A model generated the notes under the pieces. The model was not told the origin of the DNA. It searched no databases and saw only the letters and a program-made list of their open reading frames with translations. Both the position numbers and the translations under genes were made by a program. Positions 32,852-41,379 of a DNA stretch of 64,000 nucleotides are shown one piece after another. The stretch lies in assembly GCA_949502025.1 (NCBI GenBank), contig CATBCG010000004.1:14156-78155 (forward strand), read 5' to 3'. This DNA is from MGBC131033 sp910585655 (GTDB lineage Bacteria > Bacillota > Clostridia > Lachnospirales > Lachnospiraceae). Position 1 is the first letter of the stretch; each line of letters starts with the position of its first letter.

Positions 32852-35461
32852 TTATCTTTGTACCAGTACAAACGTCAATAAATGCTCAACCGCTTTTTGC
32901 AGCTCCTCTAGCGTACAGTCTCCGTCTTTATAACCTGCTAATACCTGGGCAATGACAGGCGGACCGCCCGGCATGATTACGTCGTTTCCGGCTGCTACTG
33001 CGTCTGCTCCGTCCACTACAATATCCATATCGCCCCAATCCGTCACTACTACGCCGTCAAATCCCCATTCTTCCCGAAGAATATGGGTACACAGATCCTT
33101 ACTGCCTCCGGCAAACGTACCGTTGATTTTATTAAAAGCAGTCATAATCGTCTTCACCTGACTCCCTCGTACTACCATTTCAAACGGCTTTAAGTATAGC
33201 TCTCTTGCCACACGCTCTTCCACTACACTGTCCACGGCATCAAATAACTTTTTCAGACTGCCCCGGCGGTAGGTTTCCTGCTCGTTTAAAGCATAGTGCT
33301 TTGGGCAGGTCGTTACATGATTGTTCTCTTCTGCCCCTCTTGCCACCATCAGACCGCAGATTCCGGCCAGATACGGATCCTCGGAAAAATACTCGAAATT
33401 CCGCCCGCCTAATGGGTTCCGGTGCAGGTTCATAGCTGGAGCCAGCCAGCTATCGACATCCTGGCTTTCTGCTTCCTGACCACATGCCGAACCAAATTCA
33501 TATACCAGTTCCGGATTAAAACTGCATGCCAGCACCATTCCGGTCGGCCACGCCGTCATCCGTACTCCTGCAGGACCATCCTTATAAAAGGCAGAAGGAA
33601 TGCCGTATTTTGGAAGAGACGGGCTCACATAACCCGGATTTCCGGTCGAATGGGAGGAAACCGCAATATCTGTCCCATCCTCATACTGAATCGTGCTTGG
33701 ATTTTTAGCGCCCATTCCGCCAAACGGAAGCCCTGGTCCATAACCGTTTGCCAGTACAGCCAATTCCTCTACGCTCATCTGCGCAACAAATTCCTCCAAC
33801 GAAACGTGACCGTTTTTCACATCGGCAAACTGCCAGATTCCCGTTTCCTGACGCTCTTTTGATACCTCGCCCTGCTTTGGGAATTCCAGCTTCTTCATCG
33901 TCTGCAGACTGTCCGCCATTGCCTTACCGTCTGCTGCCGTCAGTTCAAATAACAACGGAGCCTCTGTCAGCTCTTGCCCTTCTCCGGCATAATGCTCTTT
34001 CCTGGTTAATTCCCTGCCGGACAAAAACGTGATCTTTTCCCGGTTGCACTCCTGAAGGGAAAGGCGATTTGTATAACGAACGGCAAGAATCTCTTCCGCC
34101 ACAGCGATTTTTCCGGCTATCCGAGTCTGGTTTCCGGTACTGCCTACCCGGAGGATATAGTCCCCTGCCTCCAAAAGATAAGCGGCTTTTTCCTCGTCGT
34201 AGCTGGCAAGCTCTGTAAGAGGAATCCGGATTATCACACGTTCTTTCTCGCCCGGCTGCAGCAAATGGGTTTTTCCAAAGCCAATCAGTTTTTTATACGG
34301 CTGCTCCAAACGCCCTGCCGGCAGGCTGGCATATACTTGTACAACGTCCTTTCCAGGTGTTTTAGAAGTATTTTCTACCATAACCGTAACCACCATAGAG
34401 GCTTCCTCTCCGGACGCCCGGCAAATGCTTTCTACTGTCTGATGAAACTCTGCGTAGGAAAGACCAAAGCCAAACGGATACATCACTTCTTTTTCAAAGG
34501 TATCGAAATAACGATACCCCATATAAATCCCTTCCCGGTAAACCGTCACCGGATTTTTTTCAAAGTCTTTTTCGGATTCTATTCCGCTGCTTTTTCTTGC
34601 CTGTTTGTCCCGGTTTGCCTCTGCATCCAGCCCATAATGCTTGTATTCTAAAATACTTTCCGGCTTGTCTTTGTTAAAGCTGAAATCCTCTGCAGTCGGA
34701 TAATCCTCATAGGATAGGGCAAACGTTGCTGAAAGCCTGGCAGACGGGCTTACCTTCCCTACCAGAATATCCGCTAATGCAGCGGCTCCCTGTTCTCCCG
34801 GCGTTCCCATAAACAGGACAGCCTTTATAGATGGATACGTTTTGATCCACGCGGTATCTACGACCCCGTTGATATTAAAGATGACAATTACCTTAGAAAA
34901 ATGGCTGCAAACTGCTTCTGCCAGCATTTTCTCACTTTCCAGCAAATAGTAATCATCCTCTCTCCGGCGGTCACATTCCTCTCCGCCAGACGCACGGCTG
35001 ATGACCAGCAGCGCCGTATCGGTTTCTGCCGCCGCACGCACGAGCAGATCCTCCTCAACACCTGCTTCCACTGACGGCGCGCTATACCTGCCGAATATTT
35101 CATAGATCAAGCCGCTTGCTACCAAATCTCCCAGCTTGGAAAAGTCAAAATCATCCTTTTTCGCTTTGGCTTCCTCTGCCGCCTGTGCAACAAACTGACG
35201 GTAGAATGAGGCTAACTCCTCTACCGGCTGTAATCCGACGCGGATACACTCCTCAAGCACGTTCGTAGCCTCCTCGGAAAACGAAGCCCCTGATCCGCCT
35301 CCACCAATCTGTGTTTCCAGCTGCCCACGCCCAAACAACGCCACCCGGCTTCCTGTCTGAAGCGGCAATATTCCATCCTTATTTTCCAGCAGGACAATCG
35401 AATCTGCTGCAATTTCCTTTGCCAGAGCTAATCTGGCTTCCTTTGGTTCATACTTTCTCAT
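32852..35461 (-). CDS. glycoside hydrolase family 3 beta-glucosidase-like, permuted domain order
   Basis: An 869-residue cytoplasmic glycosidase. The usual C-terminal alpha/beta domain comes first (residues 10-300; DSIVLLENKDGILPL), followed by the FnIII-like domain (PFGFGLSYAEF, then QVYASLPAGRLEQP), and the TIM-barrel with nucleophile Asp (GVVVTDWGDMD) and KHYALNEQE last. This reversed order is known for Ruminococcus/Butyrivibrio-type BglA enzymes. Catalytic residues are intact, so it should hydrolyse terminal beta-glucosides or related sugars. ATG 35461 follows AGGAGG by five bases; the frame extends 53 codons further without Shine-Dalgarno. Confidence 0.9.
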   Translation of the reverse strand: MRKYEPKEARLALAKEIAADSIVLLENKDGILPLQTGSRVALFGRGQLETQIGGGGSGASFSEEATNVLEECIRVGLQPVEELASFYRQFVAQAAEEAKAKKDDFDFSKLGDLVASGLIYEIFGRYSAPSVEAGVEEDLLVRAAAETDTALLVISRASGGEECDRRREDDYYLLESEKMLAEAVCSHFSKVIVIFNINGVVDTAWIKTYPSIKAVLFMGTPGEQGAAALADILVGKVSPSARLSATFALSYEDYPTAEDFSFNKDKPESILEYKHYGLDAEANRDKQARKSSGIESEKDFEKNPVTVYREGIYMGYRYFDTFEKEVMYPFGFGLSYAEFHQTVESICRASGEEASMVVTVMVENTSKTPGKDVVQVYASLPAGRLEQPYKKLIGFGKTHLLQPGEKERVIIRIPLTELASYDEEKAAYLLEAGDYILRVGSTGNQTRIAGKIAVAEEILAVRYTNRLSLQECNREKITFLSGRELTRKEHYAGEGQELTEAPLLFELTAADGKAMADSLQTMKKLEFPKQGEVSKERQETGIWQFADVKNGHVSLEEFVAQMSVEELAVLANGYGPGLPFGGMGAKNPSTIQYEDGTDIAVSSHSTGNPGYVSPSLPKYGIPSAFYKDGPAGVRMTAWPTGMVLACSFNPELVYEFGSACGQEAESQDVDSWLAPAMNLHRNPLGGRNFEYFSEDPYLAGICGLMVARGAEENNHVTTCPKHYALNEQETYRRGSLKKLFDAVDSVVEERVARELYLKPFEMVVRGSQVKTIMTAFNKINGTFAGGSKDLCTHILREEWGFDGVVVTDWGDMDIVVDGADAVAAGNDVIMPGGPPVIAQVLAGYKDGDCTLEELQKAVEHLLTFVLVQR

Positions 35462-35559
35462 ACCAGCCTCCTGCTTATCCTCTGTGCTGCGGTGATATTT
35501 CGAGCCATTGGAACATGCTTTGTTTCCACTCTGTCCGCCCGACCACAGACACCGATAAC

Positions 35560-35568
35560 AGTATAACA
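35560..35568 (-). promoter_or_regulatory. extended -10 promoter of the GH3 gene
   Basis: The minus strand reads TGTTATACT (TGn plus TATACT at 35560-35565), giving a start near 35553 and a leader of about 90 bases. No clear -35 is seen. Confidence 0.5.
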
Positions 35569-35800
35569 TATCCACAGGGATTTTTATAGTACCACAATAT
35601 GATTTTCCCCTGTTTACCACTGAAAAAAGGTAATAAATTTGACATTCTCAACTATTCCTGTGATCTGGCAATCCTCTTAAATCTGCTCCGTTTCTCTCCA
35701 ACTTGTTTCACAAATCTATCCTTTCCGCATATCTTTTTAATAGGTGTCCATTTATCAATCTAAATCCTTTTTTATCTTGGTAATTTGTACAAAAAGCCAG

Positions 35801-35828
35801 TTGATTTTCATAATTTTTATGATACAAT
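35801..35828 (+). promoter_or_regulatory. promoter of the hemerythrin/response regulator gene
   Basis: TTGATT (35801-35806) and TACAAT (35823-35828) with a 16-base spacer. Transcription would start about 35835, giving a leader of nearly 90 bases that contains paired elements. Confidence 0.6.
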
Positions 35829-35842
35829 GAAAGGTGGTAAGA

Positions 35843-35897
35843 AACAGTGTTATAGATGGGACGCCTAACGGTCTGACTGCCGTTTCTTGGCACTGTT
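35843..35897 (+). promoter_or_regulatory. structured 5' leader upstream of the hemerythrin gene
   Basis: AACAGTG (35843-35849) pairs with CACTGTT (35891-35897). Inside this, AACGG (35867-35871) pairs with CCGTT (35880-35884) around an eight-base loop, leaving an unpaired GATGGGACGCC stretch. I could not match this to a known riboswitch. The Shine-Dalgarno GGGAGGGAC lies 13 bases beyond the outer stem. Confidence 0.45.
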
Positions 35898-35922
35898 ATA
35901 ACATAGGACAGGGAGGGACAGT

Positions 35923-37290
35923 ATGGAAAATCAAATAGTATGGGAAAAACGATTCAATATTGGTGTAGAAGCTATTGATAAAGAACATCAAAAGCTGTTT
36001 AAAATCATCAACAAGCTGTTCGCCTTTAGTGATCAGGAGGACAAAATCCCTTGGGTTTGCCAGGAAGGAATCAAATATTTTAAAGCCCATACGCTAAAAC
36101 ATTTTGCAGAAGAAGAAGCTTATATGGAATCCATTTCCTATAAGGAATTAAATACTCACCGACGTCTTCATGAGGATTTTCGTCTCAGGACGCTTCCGGC
36201 TCTGGAAAAGGAATTAGAACAGACCGAATATTCGGCAGATGCAATCAATCATTTTCTAGGCGTTTGTACCGGATGGCTGATTGCGCATACACTGACCGAA
36301 GATCATGCGATTGTCAGAAAAGAAATCAGTAAATGGGGGACGCTTGCACCGGAGGAGGAACAGCTTGCTGTCGGGGATCTTATCATTCAGCTTATAAAGG
36401 ACATGTTCCAGTTAGAAGCACAGCTTGTCAGCCAGACCTACGGCGGCGAGCGCTTTGGAAACGGCGTTTATTATCGGCTTCTTTATACTACCCAAAAAGG
36501 TGACAAGCAGGAAATTATTCTGGTTTTTGAAGAACGTCTGCTGATCGAAACCGTCGGCAAACTGATAGGAGACTCTACTAATAAATTAAATCCTACACTG
36601 TTAAACGCCGTCCGCTATACTGCAAGACAGTTCGTAGAATCTATCAAGGAGCATTTTTTATCTTCTGATTCCTACCAGCTCAAAAGCGAAAACCTGCTGA
36701 CCTATGAGCAGTTCCAAAAAGCTTTTGAAAAGCAGAAGTCTCAGTACAGCCTTTTGTTCCACACAGAGTCCGGATACTTTGCCTATTGCGCTGCAGTGCC
36801 AAATCTGATACGCAAAGACGAATCCTCTATTCAGGCAGAGAACGCCATATCCGAAATACAAAAATATCTTGCTAAAACAGAATTAGACAATCACAACACA
36901 AAAAAGAAACTACTAATTGTCGATGATTCCAATACGATTTTGCAAGCCATGGGTATGCTTTTTCAGGAGGATTATCATGTGGCAACGGCAAATTCCGGCG
37001 TAGCGGCTATCCGATGTATTTCTTTGGAAAAACCGGATTTGGTTCTGCTGGATTATAACATGCCGGTCTGCGACGGCGCACAGGTATTAGAAATGATCCG
37101 AGCCGATCCGGAGTTTGCCGATCTGCCGGTTATTTTCCTTACAGGAACCGTTGACAAAGCCAGTATCAGCAAGGTACTTCCACTCAAACCTGCAGGATAT
37201 CTGATCAAAAACCAGCCTCCTGCTGAAATCAAGAAAAATATCGACGACTATTTTAGCAAAAAGCTTGGAAAAAACAGGAAAGCTAAGTAA
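35923..37290 (+). CDS. bacteriohemerythrin fused to a receiver domain
   Basis: A 455-residue cytoplasmic protein. The N-terminal hemerythrin domain (1-135) has the diiron ligand set His22, His60/Glu64 (KHFAEEE), His79 and His83 (NTHRRLHEDF), and His122/Asp127 (AHTLTED), so it should bind oxygen or nitric oxide. A middle domain (about 150-310) is not firmly recognised; its size and the segment LLNAVRYTARQFVESI loosely suggest a CheX-like phosphatase. A CheY-like receiver (about 325-440) has IVDDS, phosphoacceptor Asp in LLDYNMP and the conserved Lys near PAGYLIK. There is no DNA-binding output. It may link oxygen exposure to a motility or phosphorelay response. Confidence 0.85.
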   Translation: MENQIVWEKRFNIGVEAIDKEHQKLFKIINKLFAFSDQEDKIPWVCQEGIKYFKAHTLKHFAEEEAYMESISYKELNTHRRLHEDFRLRTLPALEKELEQTEYSADAINHFLGVCTGWLIAHTLTEDHAIVRKEISKWGTLAPEEEQLAVGDLIIQLIKDMFQLEAQLVSQTYGGERFGNGVYYRLLYTTQKGDKQEIILVFEERLLIETVGKLIGDSTNKLNPTLLNAVRYTARQFVESIKEHFLSSDSYQLKSENLLTYEQFQKAFEKQKSQYSLLFHTESGYFAYCAAVPNLIRKDESSIQAENAISEIQKYLAKTELDNHNTKKKLLIVDDSNTILQAMGMLFQEDYHVATANSGVAAIRCISLEKPDLVLLDYNMPVCDGAQVLEMIRADPEFADLPVIFLTGTVDKASISKVLPLKPAGYLIKNQPPAEIKKNIDDYFSKKLGKNRKAK

Positions 37291-37701
37291 GGTTGTTTAC
37301 CATGCACTAAAGCAAGGGGAAAGCAGTACGGTCTGTTATAAAGAATTTCAGAATGGAAGCTGGGGTAGAGACGATGCAAATTTTGACTGCGCCTGCGGCT
37401 ATGATGCCGAGGGAACTGCTATAGACGGATTCGTTTCAACCAGTCGCTTGGTCAGGAAGCCAAAAACGAAACGCTTTATCAACAGCAACACTATTGTACG
37501 ATGATACTTGAAACGACGGATTACAACGCCATCAAATCCAAACGTCTTTTTGGAACTCTTTTAGAAGTCTGCCTGGAAACTATCGCCGGCGATCCGAAGG
37601 GCTCCCCGGATCTGTGGAAATGGGCAAAAGCAGTAGACGATTCGTATGTCGAAGAGCTGGAACAGGAATATCAGATCTGGAAAAAAGAATTTTACCTGTG
37701 A
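37291..37701 (+). pseudogene. remnant or frameshifted hypothetical gene
   Basis: Two partial reading frames in different phases give protein-like sequence: upstream ...KEFQNGSWGRDDANFDC, and downstream RFNQSLGQEAKNETLYQQ running on through 37501-37701 to a Trp/Lys-rich end (SPDLWKWAKAVDDSY). Neither part has a Shine-Dalgarno at its ATG, and a stop separates them near 37430. This fits one gene with a frameshift. The family is not recognised. It ends before the terminator at 37724-37775. Confidence 0.35.
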
Positions 37702-37723
37702 CAGCGAATATCTCTGCCATTAT

Positions 37724-37775
37724 AAAAGGTGCCTGCAAACAGACGAATAGAACCCCTCTGTCTGTGGCACCTTTT
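37724..37775. terminator. bidirectional terminator between the hemerythrin-side genes and proS
   Basis: AAAAGGTGCC (37724-37733) pairs with GGCACCTTTT (37766-37775), with an inner CAGAC/GTCTG pair. Flanking A and T runs suit both strands; proS ends just to the right on the minus strand. Confidence 0.65.
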
Positions 37776-37802
37776 AAACAGCCTATTTTTCAATAAAACT
37801 AT

Positions 37803-39266
37803 TTAATAAGCTTTCCCCCACATTACCAGCGTCTTTGCCTTTTTTCCACAGCAGATACAAGTATCTGCTATCTTTTCCTGGGCAAACGGCATACAGCGGG
37901 AAGTACAGGTCGTATCTTCTTTGATTTTTTCCTCGCATGCCACGTCCCCGCACCACATCGCCTTGATAAAGCCCGGTTTATGCTCTGCGATATCCTGAAA
38001 TTCCTCATAAGTGACTGCCGTATAGGTATGCTCCTCCTGGTGCTTTCTCGCCCGCTCTAACAGTTCCGACTGCATCGTTTCCAGAATCTCTGCCAGCTTC
38101 GTTTCCAGTTCATCCAAAAAAACTACCAGTTTTTCTCTGGTATCGCGGCGAACGACCACGCACTGCCCGTTGGCGATATCCTTCGGTCCAATCTCTACCC
38201 GTACCGGAATTCCTCTCATCTCCTGTTCGCTGAACTTCCAGCCCGGGCTCTTGTCGGTATCATCCACCTTGACCCGGAAACCAGCATTCGTCTGCGCTGT
38301 CTGTCGATATGCCTTTAGGCGATCACGCAGCTCGTAGGCTTTTTCCAGCACCCCTTCCTTTTTCTGTTGGATCGGAATCACCATCACCTGCACCGGAGCA
38401 ATCCTCGGCGGCAGCACCAGCCCGCTATCATCGCCATGCACCATGATAATTCCGCCAATCAGACGGGTTGAAAGTCCCCAAGAAGTCTGATGGACATATT
38501 GCAGTTTATTGTCTTTGTCCGTATATTGAATCTCAAACGCCTTCGCAAAACCGTCCCCGAAGTTGTGACTCGTACCGGACTGAAGCGCCTTGCCATCGTG
38601 CATCAGGGCTTCAATCGTATATGTGGCATTGGCTCCGGCAAACTTTTCCTTATCGGTCTTTCGCCCTCTGATGACCGGCATCGCCAACACTTCCTCGCAA
38701 AAATCAGCGTAAAGGTTTAACATTTGCTCGGTACGCGCCTCGGCTTCCTCCTCCGTTGCGTGAGCCGTATGCCCTTCCTGCCATAAAAATTCCCTTGAAC
38801 GCAAAAACGGTCTGGTAGTCTTTTCCCAGCGCACGACGGAACACCACTGGTTATAAAGCCTCGGCAAATCCCGATAGGACTGGATGTCATTGGCATAAAA
38901 ATCACAGAATAAAGTCTCTGAAGTCGGTCTGACGCACATCCGCTCCTGCAGCGGTTCCAGACCTCCATGCGTCACCCAGGCTACTTCCGGAGCAAACCCT
39001 TCTACATGATCTTTTTCCTTTTGCAGCAGGCTTTCCGGAATAAACATCGGCATATAGACATTTTCTACGCCGGTTTCCTTAAACCTCCGGTCTAACTCCT
39101 TTTGAATGTTTTCCCAAATTGCGTAGCCTGCCGGCTTGATTACCATACAGCCCTTTACATTGGAGTAATCAATCAACTCTGCCTTCCGTACCACATCGGT
39201 ATACCATTGGGCAAAGTCTTCCTCCATTGAGGTAATAGATTCTACCAGTTTCTTTTCCTCTGCCAT
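37803..39266 (-). CDS. proS: prolyl-tRNA synthetase, short (archaeal-type) form
   Basis: A 487-residue class II synthetase that charges tRNA-Pro. It lacks the bacterial INS editing domain and has the archaeal/eukaryal-type C-terminal zinc domain (CGDVACEEKIKEDTTCTSRC, ending CICCGKKAKTL). Motif 2 appears around LYNQWCSVVRWEKTTRPFLRSREF (in two parts) with REFLWQEGHTAH following; motif 3 around GIIMVHGDDSGL then PPRIAPVQVMVIP. This is common in Clostridia. AGGAAGTAGTAATATG-type initiation precedes it. Expression is controlled by a T-box leader whose specifier reads CCU (Pro), which confirms the amino acid. Confidence 0.96.
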   Translation of the reverse strand: MAEEKKLVESITSMEEDFAQWYTDVVRKAELIDYSNVKGCMVIKPAGYAIWENIQKELDRRFKETGVENVYMPMFIPESLLQKEKDHVEGFAPEVAWVTHGGLEPLQERMCVRPTSETLFCDFYANDIQSYRDLPRLYNQWCSVVRWEKTTRPFLRSREFLWQEGHTAHATEEEAEARTEQMLNLYADFCEEVLAMPVIRGRKTDKEKFAGANATYTIEALMHDGKALQSGTSHNFGDGFAKAFEIQYTDKDNKLQYVHQTSWGLSTRLIGGIIMVHGDDSGLVLPPRIAPVQVMVIPIQQKKEGVLEKAYELRDRLKAYRQTAQTNAGFRVKVDDTDKSPGWKFSEQEMRGIPVRVEIGPKDIANGQCVVVRRDTREKLVVFLDELETKLAEILETMQSELLERARKHQEEHTYTAVTYEEFQDIAEHKPGFIKAMWCGDVACEEKIKEDTTCTSRCMPFAQEKIADTCICCGKKAKTLVMWGKAY

Positions 39267-39313
39267 ATTACTACTTCCTTTCTTGTTGTGATGATTTTCT
39301 TACAACAAGGGAC

Positions 39314-39338
39314 CGGAGAACTTTCCTATCATACAAAA
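39314..39338 (-). repeat. dispersed terminator-linked repeat, half copy D
   Basis: Minus strand TGTATGATAGGAAAG then TTCTCCG follows directly on the T-tract of the T-box terminator, in the same relation as half copy C has to the GH3 terminator. Confidence 0.7.
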
Positions 39339-39340
39339 AA

Positions 39341-39575
39341 CCCCTGATATCTCTATCAGGGGCCAGTTCATCCGGCGGTACCACCCTTTTTGAACGGGAC
39401 AGCTCTAACTTACGTTCCTGTCGCACATTCCTCTTTCACACCCGTAACGCAGGTCTGCGTCATACTTTCATATGAGGCTCCAAGGCAGGTTCCATCCCTT
39501 CCGCGCAGAAGCTTACACCAACCGCTTCCTCTCTGTGGCGCTTCCCGGTATGTACTATCCCTTTTCATCACCGAT
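39341..39575 (-). promoter_or_regulatory. proline T-box leader of proS
   Basis: The leader contains the stem I motif AGAGAGGAAGCGG, a specifier region GGAACCTGCC with codon CCU (bases 39487-39489 on the complement) for proline, the T-box GGGTGGTACCGCC (39374-39386) and a terminator of nine perfect pairs (39341-39349 with 39354-39362) followed by TTTTTT. Uncharged tRNA-Pro should stabilise the antiterminator and turn proS on. The half repeat D lies just past the terminator. Confidence 0.9.
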
Positions 39576-39581
39576 GAGGTG

Positions 39582-39610
39582 ATTGTACGGCATGGAGGCG
39601 AATTTGTCAA
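39582..39610 (-). promoter_or_regulatory. promoter of the proS T-box transcript
   Basis: On the minus strand TTGACA (39605-39610) and TACAAT (39582-39587), spacer 17; start near 39575. Confidence 0.8.
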
Positions 39611-39725
39611 GAAAATATTGCATCTGCCGCTCTGATATCTATTATAATAGTTGAATGTTGCTTGTACCTGTGATATATTTGACCCATACTATTTCGACGA
39701 AATAGAATAAAGGAGGTATCCGTCT

Positions 39726-40811
39726 ATGTATCAAAAACCGTCCATGCCCCCGGCAGGCGAAGCAATCCTATCCGGCGATCTTGAGGCTATGCGTCGTATG
39801 ATAGAGGATGGAAGTCTGCTTTTTAAAAAAGGAAAAGTTGTGGAGCTTAAAAAGAACATTCCAATAGTCGTGCGGTCAGGGAACAAGGAAATAACCACCT
39901 ACTCCGATGCCTTCGGCTTTGCTTTGGCTCATGACCAGATAGAGATTGCCAAAATGCTGATTGACCACAATCTGGTGGACTTGGGACCCAAAAGCGACAC
40001 CCTTTACATGGCAATCCGCAGGAAGAATTTTGACTTGCTGAACTATATGCTGGATCATGGCGGGAAGTTCGGTCAGGAGGAGCGGGACATCACCTGTCTG
40101 TTCCTTCATTTGTCGCAGGTGTGGGATGACCGCTGCCCGGCACTGCTTGACCGACTCAATCTGCCCCTTCGCAAGTTGGGCGGAAAGGCACTCTGCTGGG
40201 CTGTTCATGATAATAACCGAGTTGTGACAGCATATCTGCTAAAAGCCGGTGTGGATGTGAACAGCCAAAACAACAACCTGAGTACGCCGGTTCTGCTGGC
40301 GGCAGCCAGCGGATACACGGAGATGGTGCGTTTTCTGGTGGAGCAGGGAGCGGATCTGACCATTCGGGATGAGTATGGATACCGACCTTATACCGCCGCC
40401 CGCTCCAACGGGCAAATGAAAACGGCAGCATTCATCAAATCCATCGAGCCAGAGATCACAGAGGCAGAGCAGGACGCGCTGTTTAAGCGCTATCATGTAC
40501 CAATAGAAATGCAGGACTACTTCAAGACCGGCTCTCTGCTGCTGGAGTTCCCGGAGGGGGAGCAGCTCGGCTGGGTTCGGCTTTTTGCCTATACAGACGT
40601 GGCAGAAATCAGCTACCAGGGACAGCAGCTCCTTTCTTTGGTGGAAAACAGCGAGGATTATTCGGTCATGCTCCTCTGGGAAGCAAAGTCGAAGCAAATT
40701 TGGTTCCTGGACATAGAACATGATGTGTTCCATGCGGTTGCGCCCTGGGAAGCGTTCATCAAGAACCCAGGTTATTATATCAATCGAGCTGTTATGTGGG
40801 AATTTGATTGA
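39726..40811 (+). CDS. ankyrin-repeat protein with unassigned C-terminal domain
   Basis: A 361-residue cytoplasmic protein. Ankyrin-type repeats fill residues 10-250: SDAFGFALAHDQIEIAKML, KALCWAVHDNNRVVTAYLL and TPVLLAAASGYTEMVRFLVEQGADLTIRD (best repeat, split here in two). The last 110 residues (from about YHVPIEMQDYF) form a separate domain rich in aromatic and acidic residues, similar in feel to SMI1/KNR4-like immunity domains, but I cannot assign it. AAAGGAGG lies ten bases before the ATG. Base composition is visibly more G+C-rich than the A/T-rich gene that follows, which suggests separate origin. Confidence 0.7.
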   Translation: MYQKPSMPPAGEAILSGDLEAMRRMIEDGSLLFKKGKVVELKKNIPIVVRSGNKEITTYSDAFGFALAHDQIEIAKMLIDHNLVDLGPKSDTLYMAIRRKNFDLLNYMLDHGGKFGQEERDITCLFLHLSQVWDDRCPALLDRLNLPLRKLGGKALCWAVHDNNRVVTAYLLKAGVDVNSQNNNLSTPVLLAAASGYTEMVRFLVEQGADLTIRDEYGYRPYTAARSNGQMKTAAFIKSIEPEITEAEQDALFKRYHVPIEMQDYFKTGSLLLEFPEGEQLGWVRLFAYTDVAEISYQGQQLLSLVENSEDYSVMLLWEAKSKQIWFLDIEHDVFHAVAPWEAFIKNPGYYINRAVMWEFD

Positions 40812-40985
40812 CAAAGGAGTGATTTATAAAATCTCTCTGGCGAGTTTTCTGTAACAACATTTGGACAGCTACTGGCTACTTCCTGCCTGCTTTTAATCTT
40901 CAACTTTACTACTCCAAGAATAAACCTTTAAGAAAAGGTACACGAACATGAAATTGGGTGCTTTGCCACTATAAAAGTAAAGAAG

Positions 40986-41021
40986 AATCCCCGAACTGTA
41001 CTGGAATACGATTCGGGGATT
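40986..41021. terminator. strong inverted repeat after the ankyrin gene
   Basis: AATCCCCGAA (40986-40995) pairs perfectly with TTCGGGGATT (41012-41021). Flanking T runs are moderate in both directions (TCGTTCTTT; TTCTTTACTTTT), so strand assignment is open. The rest of 40812-41379 holds no convincing gene. Confidence 0.55.
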
Positions 41022-41204
41022 TCGTTCTTTGTTCACATGGAACTTTTGCATCTCTTTTTGCCTAATGGCATTATAGCATATGCAAATTTTAGTTGCAAGA
41101 TACACACATCACTCCAATCTTGTGTCCTTCCTTTTGCCACAAAGCAGATTTTGTCTTTCTACTGTTTTTATATCCAGCAGGTGACTTTTACAGATTAGTA
41201 TAAT

Positions 41205-41233
41205 TCGACAAAATTTCCCAAAGTTTTTATAAG
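41205..41233 (+). promoter_or_regulatory. possible promoter upstream of the 41380 gene
   Basis: TCGACA (41205-41210) and TATAAG (41228-41233) with a 17-base spacer; the leader would be about 140 bases. TATACT and TATAAT also occur near 41275-41285 without a good -35. Confidence 0.35.
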
Positions 41234-41379
41234 TCGTTAATTTTCTGCTCGCCAAATAAGAAGAAATAGAGTATACTGTTTATAATAGTTGATTTACCCT
41301 AAAGGAAATGTACGCTCCGGCTGAAGACTGACAATACCGAAATATAAGAAAAGAAAATCAGATAGGGGGAATAAAAATA

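Noticed and set aside
35830..35920. c-di-GMP riboswitch (GEMM) upstream of the hemerythrin gene because of GGGACGC
   Set aside because: The conserved CACGCACAGGGCAAACC block and the second tetraloop-receptor helix are absent; only a short string matches.
40893..41105. 70-codon minus-strand reading frame as a gene
   Set aside because: No ribosome site, runs through the perfect inverted repeat at 40986-41021, and has gene-unlike composition.
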